Source of the DNA: Acidobacteriota bacterium
Lineage (GTDB): Bacteria > Acidobacteriota > Terriglobia > Bryobacterales > Bryobacteraceae
Length of the DNA stretch: 64,000 nucleotides
Reading direction: 5' to 3'
NCBI GenBank assembly: GCA_016185425.1
Contig: JACPNQ010000034.1
Span: 1 to 64,000 of the forward strand
Below are positions 61,053 to 64,000 of this stretch, piece by piece. A program made the translations under genes and the position numbers. Under the pieces are notes generated by a model. The model saw nothing but the letters and a program-made list of their open reading frames with translations. It did no database searches and was not told the DNA's origin. Position 1 is the first letter of the stretch, and each line of letters opens with the position of its first letter.

Positions 61053-61496
61053 ATGAAGATAATAGCTCTGTTGGCGGCCGGCGCCCTTTGGGCTGGCAGC
61101 GCGGGGGGCCGCGTGGAGTATATCGGCGGCACTTCCTCCCTATTTCACGACAAAGCGGGCGGCCGTCTAGTCACCGCCGATGCTACCGCGCTTCGCTTCG
61201 AAACCAAGGCAAAGTCCGTCGAGGTTCCGTATCAGCGCATCCACACGCTCGAATATGGCCAAAAAGTGGACCGCCGATATATCAGCGCGGTGCTCGTTTC
61301 GCCGCTGTTTCTGCTGGCGAAATCGCGCAAGCACTTCTTGACGATCGGCTATAGCGACGGCGAAGGCCGGTCGCAGGCGTTGATCTTCCGCGTGGAGAAA
61401 GGCGATGTTCGAGCGGTATTAGTGAGTCTTGAGGCGCGCACGGGCCGGAAAGTGGTTTTCCAGGACGATGAGGCGCGCAAGGCAGGGAAGGGATGA
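61053..61496 (+). CDS. Hypothetical secreted protein
   Basis: A 147-residue exported protein with signal MKIIALLAAGALWAGSAGG. The mature part is beta-rich (RVEYIGGTSSLFHDKAGGRL, ALRFETKAKSVEVPYQRIHTLEYGQKVDRR), with a weakly hydrophobic YISAVLVSPLFLLAK. No family recognised. I set the start at 61053 for the signal peptide; the longer frame reads antisense into the opposite gene. It overlaps the next gene by four bases. Confidence 0.7.
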   Translation: MKIIALLAAGALWAGSAGGRVEYIGGTSSLFHDKAGGRLVTADATALRFETKAKSVEVPYQRIHTLEYGQKVDRRYISAVLVSPLFLLAKSRKHFLTIGYSDGEGRSQALIFRVEKGDVRAVLVSLEARTGRKVVFQDDEARKAGKG

Positions 61497-62116
61497 GAAT
61501 CATTCTCTGGCTTTCGCTGGCCGTTTCGCTCTTTGCGCAGAAGGAGACCGTCAATCTCTCGCCCGGTGTGGTGACGGACGATCATCCCCAGCTTCTCGAG
61601 CTGTTGAAGATCCGCCGCCTATACGTGGAGAAGCTGGCCGGCGGCGACACTGCCGTCCAGATCCGCGACATGCTCATCGGCGCTCTGCAGGGCTCCCGCC
61701 TGTTCTCGGTCACCGAGAATCCTGAGAAGGCCGACACCATTCTCCGCGGCTCGGCAGAGGACCTTGTCTTCACCGATGTTTTTCAATCCAGCGAGGGCCT
61801 TCATGCCCGCTCGCAGATCGGCAGCACCCGTACAACCACGGCATCTCGCGGCGTCGGACTGAGCGTCGGCGAAAATGAGTCCGTGCGGATCGCCGAGCGA
61901 AAGCACGAGGCTACAGTTTCTGTCCGGCTTGTCAGTAAAGATGGCGATGTGATCTGGTCTACTACACAGGAATCGCTTGGTGCGAAGTTCCGCGGCGCCA
62001 GCGCGGATGTGGCAGCCAAGGTCACGCGCCAACTCACCGAGGATTACGCCCGCGCCCGGCGGCTTAGCGGCGCTCCGTTACCCGCACCCTCTTCCGCTGC
62101 GATGTCGCGCCCGTAA
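61493..62116 (+). CDS. Hypothetical secreted protein, CsgG-like context
   Basis: A 207-residue protein with signal MRIILWLSLAVSLFAQ. LIGALQGSRLFSVTENPEKADTILRG and RKHEATVSVRLVSKDGDVIWSTTQE resemble the core of CsgG/LPP20-like outer-membrane-associated proteins, but the match is partial. The ATG overlaps the stop of the preceding secreted gene, so both may be exported together. Its 3' end overlaps the convergent DUF167 gene by 53 bases. Confidence 0.65.
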   Translation: MRIILWLSLAVSLFAQKETVNLSPGVVTDDHPQLLELLKIRRLYVEKLAGGDTAVQIRDMLIGALQGSRLFSVTENPEKADTILRGSAEDLVFTDVFQSSEGLHARSQIGSTRTTTASRGVGLSVGENESVRIAERKHEATVSVRLVSKDGDVIWSTTQESLGAKFRGASADVAAKVTRQLTEDYARARRLSGAPLPAPSSAAMSRP

Positions 62117-62321
62117 CTATCGCGACGTCTTGCCTGCTCACGCCGAAATGCCGCGCCAGGAATTGGCACAGCTCCTCGTTTGCCTTTCCATCCTCCGGTG
62201 CCGCCTTCACCCGGATCTTCAGTGTCCCGTCCGCCATTTCCCCAGCCATCCCGGTGCGCGCCGCCCGCGGGATCACCTTGACCTTTAGCTCCAATGGAAA
62301 GTGGCCCCTATGTCCTGCCAA
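62064..62321 (-). CDS. DUF167/YggU family protein
   Basis: An 85-residue protein matching DUF167: PLELKVKVIPRAARTG, GTLKIRVKAAPEDGKANEELCQFLARHFGVS and VTGATSQRKRVRV. Function is unknown. It overlaps the metallo-beta-lactamase-fold gene start-to-end by 37 bases on the same strand and the opposite-strand gene at its 3' end. Confidence 0.87.
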   Translation of the reverse strand: MAGHRGHFPLELKVKVIPRAARTGMAGEMADGTLKIRVKAAPEDGKANEELCQFLARHFGVSRQDVAIVTGATSQRKRVRVTERR

Positions 62322-63232
62322 CCGATCCGTTTGTCCGCGGTACCGGCGGCGGCGTAGAACCGCTCAATCGGCTCCAGAACGGGTTCCCTGCTGAGCGAGA
62401 AGGTCTGGTGATGCACAGGCAGCACGACCTCCGCGCGCGCTTCGTTGACCATACGCCACGCCTGCTCCGGATTGCAGTGGTAGCGAATCCATGGGTTATA
62501 CGCCCCAATGGGGAAGATCGCCAGGTCTGGTTTGGCATTGCCAGGAAGGCGAGCGAAGGCGTCTGTATTTGCCGTGTCGCCGGCAAACAATACTTGCCGC
62601 TTCCCAACTTCCACCAGGTACCCGTTATAGCCGCGTTGGGTATCGGTGCGCATTCGGGCGCCCCAGTGGTTCACTTCCAAACCGGTCACTCGCGCCGCGC
62701 CCGCCTGTGTGGATTCATTCCACCCGAGCTCCTTTAGACTCCGATATCGGGATGCCCGGAACAGATCACTCGTCTCTCGCGCAGTCACGACGTGCGTGCC
62801 TTTGTCCTCCAGCTTTCGCAATGACGGCACATCGAGATGATCCATGTGAGCGTGCGAGACAAGAATCAAGTCGATATGCGGCAACGCGCGCATATCCAGC
62901 GCAGGGTTGACCAGCCGCTTCACGCCAATGGTAAACAAAAACAGGTCGATGCCGGCACGGGCGCTGAACACGGGGTCAGTAAGGACGGTCATTCCGTCGA
63001 TCTTTATCAGCACCGTGCTATGGCCGAGCCACGCCGCATGGATTCCTGTATCCGGCCAGGACTTCGGATTCGGCATGCGGGCTGGGGTTTGAATTTCGCG
63101 ATCCATTTCTCTCCAATACTGCTGGACGAAGCCGAACGGAATTCTGTTCCAGTTCCATGCCAATGCCCCGCCGAACGCAGCCGCACCGCCCAGCAAGGCC
63201 CTCCGCGCGAATTTACTGCCGCTACCAGCCAT
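62285..63232 (-). CDS. Metallo-beta-lactamase-fold hydrolase (NAPE-PLD/UlaG-like), exported
   Basis: A 315-residue enzyme with Tat-like signal SKFARRALLGGAAAFGGALA. Metal motif H-x-H-x-D-H is HAHMDH (SHAHMDHLDVP). Upstream AAWLGHSTVLIKIDG and TDPVFS, and downstream FAGDTANTDAF and LPVHHQTFS, complete a two-metal site of the family that includes N-acylphosphatidylethanolamine phospholipase D. An extracytoplasmic lipid or phosphodiester substrate is possible. It overlaps the molybdopterin enzyme gene by 11 bases and is co-transcribed with it. Confidence 0.9.
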   Translation of the reverse strand: MAGSGSKFARRALLGGAAAFGGALAWNWNRIPFGFVQQYWREMDREIQTPARMPNPKSWPDTGIHAAWLGHSTVLIKIDGMTVLTDPVFSARAGIDLFLFTIGVKRLVNPALDMRALPHIDLILVSHAHMDHLDVPSLRKLEDKGTHVVTARETSDLFRASRYRSLKELGWNESTQAGAARVTGLEVNHWGARMRTDTQRGYNGYLVEVGKRQVLFAGDTANTDAFARLPGNAKPDLAIFPIGAYNPWIRYHCNPEQAWRMVNEARAEVVLPVHHQTFSLSREPVLEPIERFYAAAGTADKRIGWQDIGATFHWS

Positions 63233-63887
63233 GTCCGAATCGCTCTTCTGTCCAAGGGTCGCCGTGCATGTGATAGCCGTTCCGTTCCCAGAACCCGGCC
63301 TTATCCTCCGGCAGCAGTTCCAACCCGCCTAGCCATTTCGCGGACTTCCACGCATACAAGGACGGCACGATCAATCGCGCCGGCGCGCCGTGCTCTGCGG
63401 ACAACGGCTCGCCGTCGTGATGGGTGGCGACGAGCGCGTCGGCCGCCATAAACTCGTCGAACGGAAGATTCGTCGTCCACCCGCCGTCATAACCGTAGGC
63501 GAGCACGTACTTCGCCTCCGGTTTCGCCCCGCCTGCCCGCTCCATTAGCTCCCGCACGGAGACGCCTTCCCAAATGTTCCCGAGCCGGGACCAGCGCGTT
63601 ACACAGTGAAAATCGGAGAAGACCTTCACCCGGGGGAGTGTGTTGAACTCCTCCCAGGTAAAGTCGATGGGTTTGTTGACAAGGCCGAACAGCGAGAGCT
63701 TCCACTCAGCCGGACTAATTCTCGGCGGACCGAAGGCGTCGAGCACGGGCCACTTCAGCGTGCGCGACTGGCCCGGCGGAATGCGGTTGGCGCGCCGGGT
63801 ATCGGGCGAAATAATTACACCCTCCGGCACTTCGCCAGGCGTCGCGATCAGTTTGGTCTGTGTCTTCGAGTCTTCGGAGCCGAACAT
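63222..63887 (-). CDS. Molybdopterin-dependent oxidoreductase, sulfite oxidase-like
   Basis: A 221-residue protein with the sulfite-oxidase/YedY molybdopterin fold. Mo-ligand Cys is in FSDFHCVTRWS, with LFGLVNKPIDFTWEEF upstream and AYGYDGGWTTNLPFDEF, GAPARLIVPSLYAWKSAKWLGG downstream. It lacks an obvious Tat signal, unlike MsrP. The length is short for the family, at about 220 residues, but motifs are complete. It is first of an operon with the metallohydrolase and DUF167 gene. The preceding peptidase gene ends 5 bp upstream. Confidence 0.9.
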   Translation of the reverse strand: MFGSEDSKTQTKLIATPGEVPEGVIISPDTRRANRIPPGQSRTLKWPVLDAFGPPRISPAEWKLSLFGLVNKPIDFTWEEFNTLPRVKVFSDFHCVTRWSRLGNIWEGVSVRELMERAGGAKPEAKYVLAYGYDGGWTTNLPFDEFMAADALVATHHDGEPLSAEHGAPARLIVPSLYAWKSAKWLGGLELLPEDKAGFWERNGYHMHGDPWTEERFGHGW

Positions 63888-63892
63888 GAGAA

Positions 63893-64000
63893 CTAGTTGG
63901 CGGGGTTGCCGTCGGCGTCCAGCAGTTGGACATCGCCGAGGTTTAGCTCACGGATGCCTTTCTCCATTTGCGCACGGTCCCCCACGACTACATAGATCAT
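63893..64000 (-). CDS. C-terminus of an M16-like (insulinase family) peptidase, partial
   Basis: The last 35 codons (YVVVGDRAQMEKGIRELN and LGDVQLLDADGNPAN) before TAG at 63893-63895 are visible; the gene continues beyond 64000. The pattern VVVGDRAQIEKGIREL-LG is common at the end of periplasmic zinc peptidases of the M16 family. The ATG at 64000 is probably internal. It ends 5 bp before the molybdopterin enzyme gene. Confidence 0.75.
   Translation of the reverse strand: MIYVVVGDRAQMEKGIRELNLGDVQLLDADGNPAN

Overview
The window looks like a chromosomal segment of an Acidobacteriota bacterium close to Bryobacterales/Solibacter. The evidence is family-based: a protein with seven BACON-like repeats and a TIGR03437-type C-terminus, two ADOP-type MacB-like permeases, PadR regulators, Tat-exported Gfo/Idh/MocA oxidoreductases, formylglycine-type sulfatases, and DUF1080 and DUF3500 proteins. 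The DNA is GC-rich and gene-dense, with many ATGA start/stop overlaps. No rRNA or CRISPR array was seen. There are two tRNA genes, Cys(GCA) and Pro(CGG).

Layout. 1-3.0 kb: a proline-rich, tail-anchored protein built on a repeated GEFTRMF motif, convergent with a type VI secretion baseplate gene (tssK). 3.0-9.4 kb: two tandem Gfo/Idh/MocA genes, a MATE exporter, a sulfatase, a decayed carbon-nitrogen hydrolase and a DinB-like gene. 9.4-18.4 kb: tRNA-Cys lying antisense in the 3' end of an LssY_C gene, a PAP2 phosphatase, PadR, tRNA-Pro, a sugar isomerase-like gene, an ADOP permease, and a Ser/Thr kinase with a CsgG-like protein. 18.5-23.8 kb: infC, DUF3500, HNH nuclease, comF, a second sulfatase and DUF1080.

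24.09-32.85 kb is the highlight: an 8,755-bp dead Tn7-like transposon. It has 25-bp TGT...ACA inverted ends, extra end repeats resembling TnsB sites, and a perfect 5-bp target duplication (CAGGT). It splits a cytochrome c/copper monooxygenase-like gene exactly in two; removing the element and one CAGGT restores a 433-codon frame. Its transposition genes are wrecked: tnsA-B is frameshifted and truncated, then fused in frame to a frameshifted tniQ/tnsD-like gene, and no tnsB catalytic domain or tnsC remains. The cargo is intact: a PadR/ADOP pair, a beta-lactamase-fold serine hydrolase, a small radical-SAM protein, and a DUF6788 protein whose start codon overlaps a 30-bp palindrome.

33.8-46.3 kb: an enolase-superfamily enzyme, DUF2238, an HDOD protein, tldD/tldE, a receiver domain fused to a secretory domain, an HTTM/DCC1-like fusion and the BACON/TIGR03437 protein. 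46.3-53.1 kb: a HicB-like remnant, a pentapeptide protein, DUF465, and an operon of a secreted protein, MFS transporter, glycosyltransferase and rimI. 53.2-57.2 kb: the conserved phoH-ybeY-corC-era cluster plus a BON protein. 57.2-64 kb: a flavoprotein, a large flavin/iron-sulfur membrane fusion, small secreted proteins, DUF167, a metallo-beta-lactamase-fold enzyme, a molybdopterin enzyme and the end of an M16 peptidase gene.

A recurring regulatory pattern is a sigma70-like -10 hexamer (TACAAT, TAGAAT and similar) 5-11 nt before the start codon with no Shine-Dalgarno sequence. This suggests leaderless or near-leaderless transcripts for at least eleven genes.
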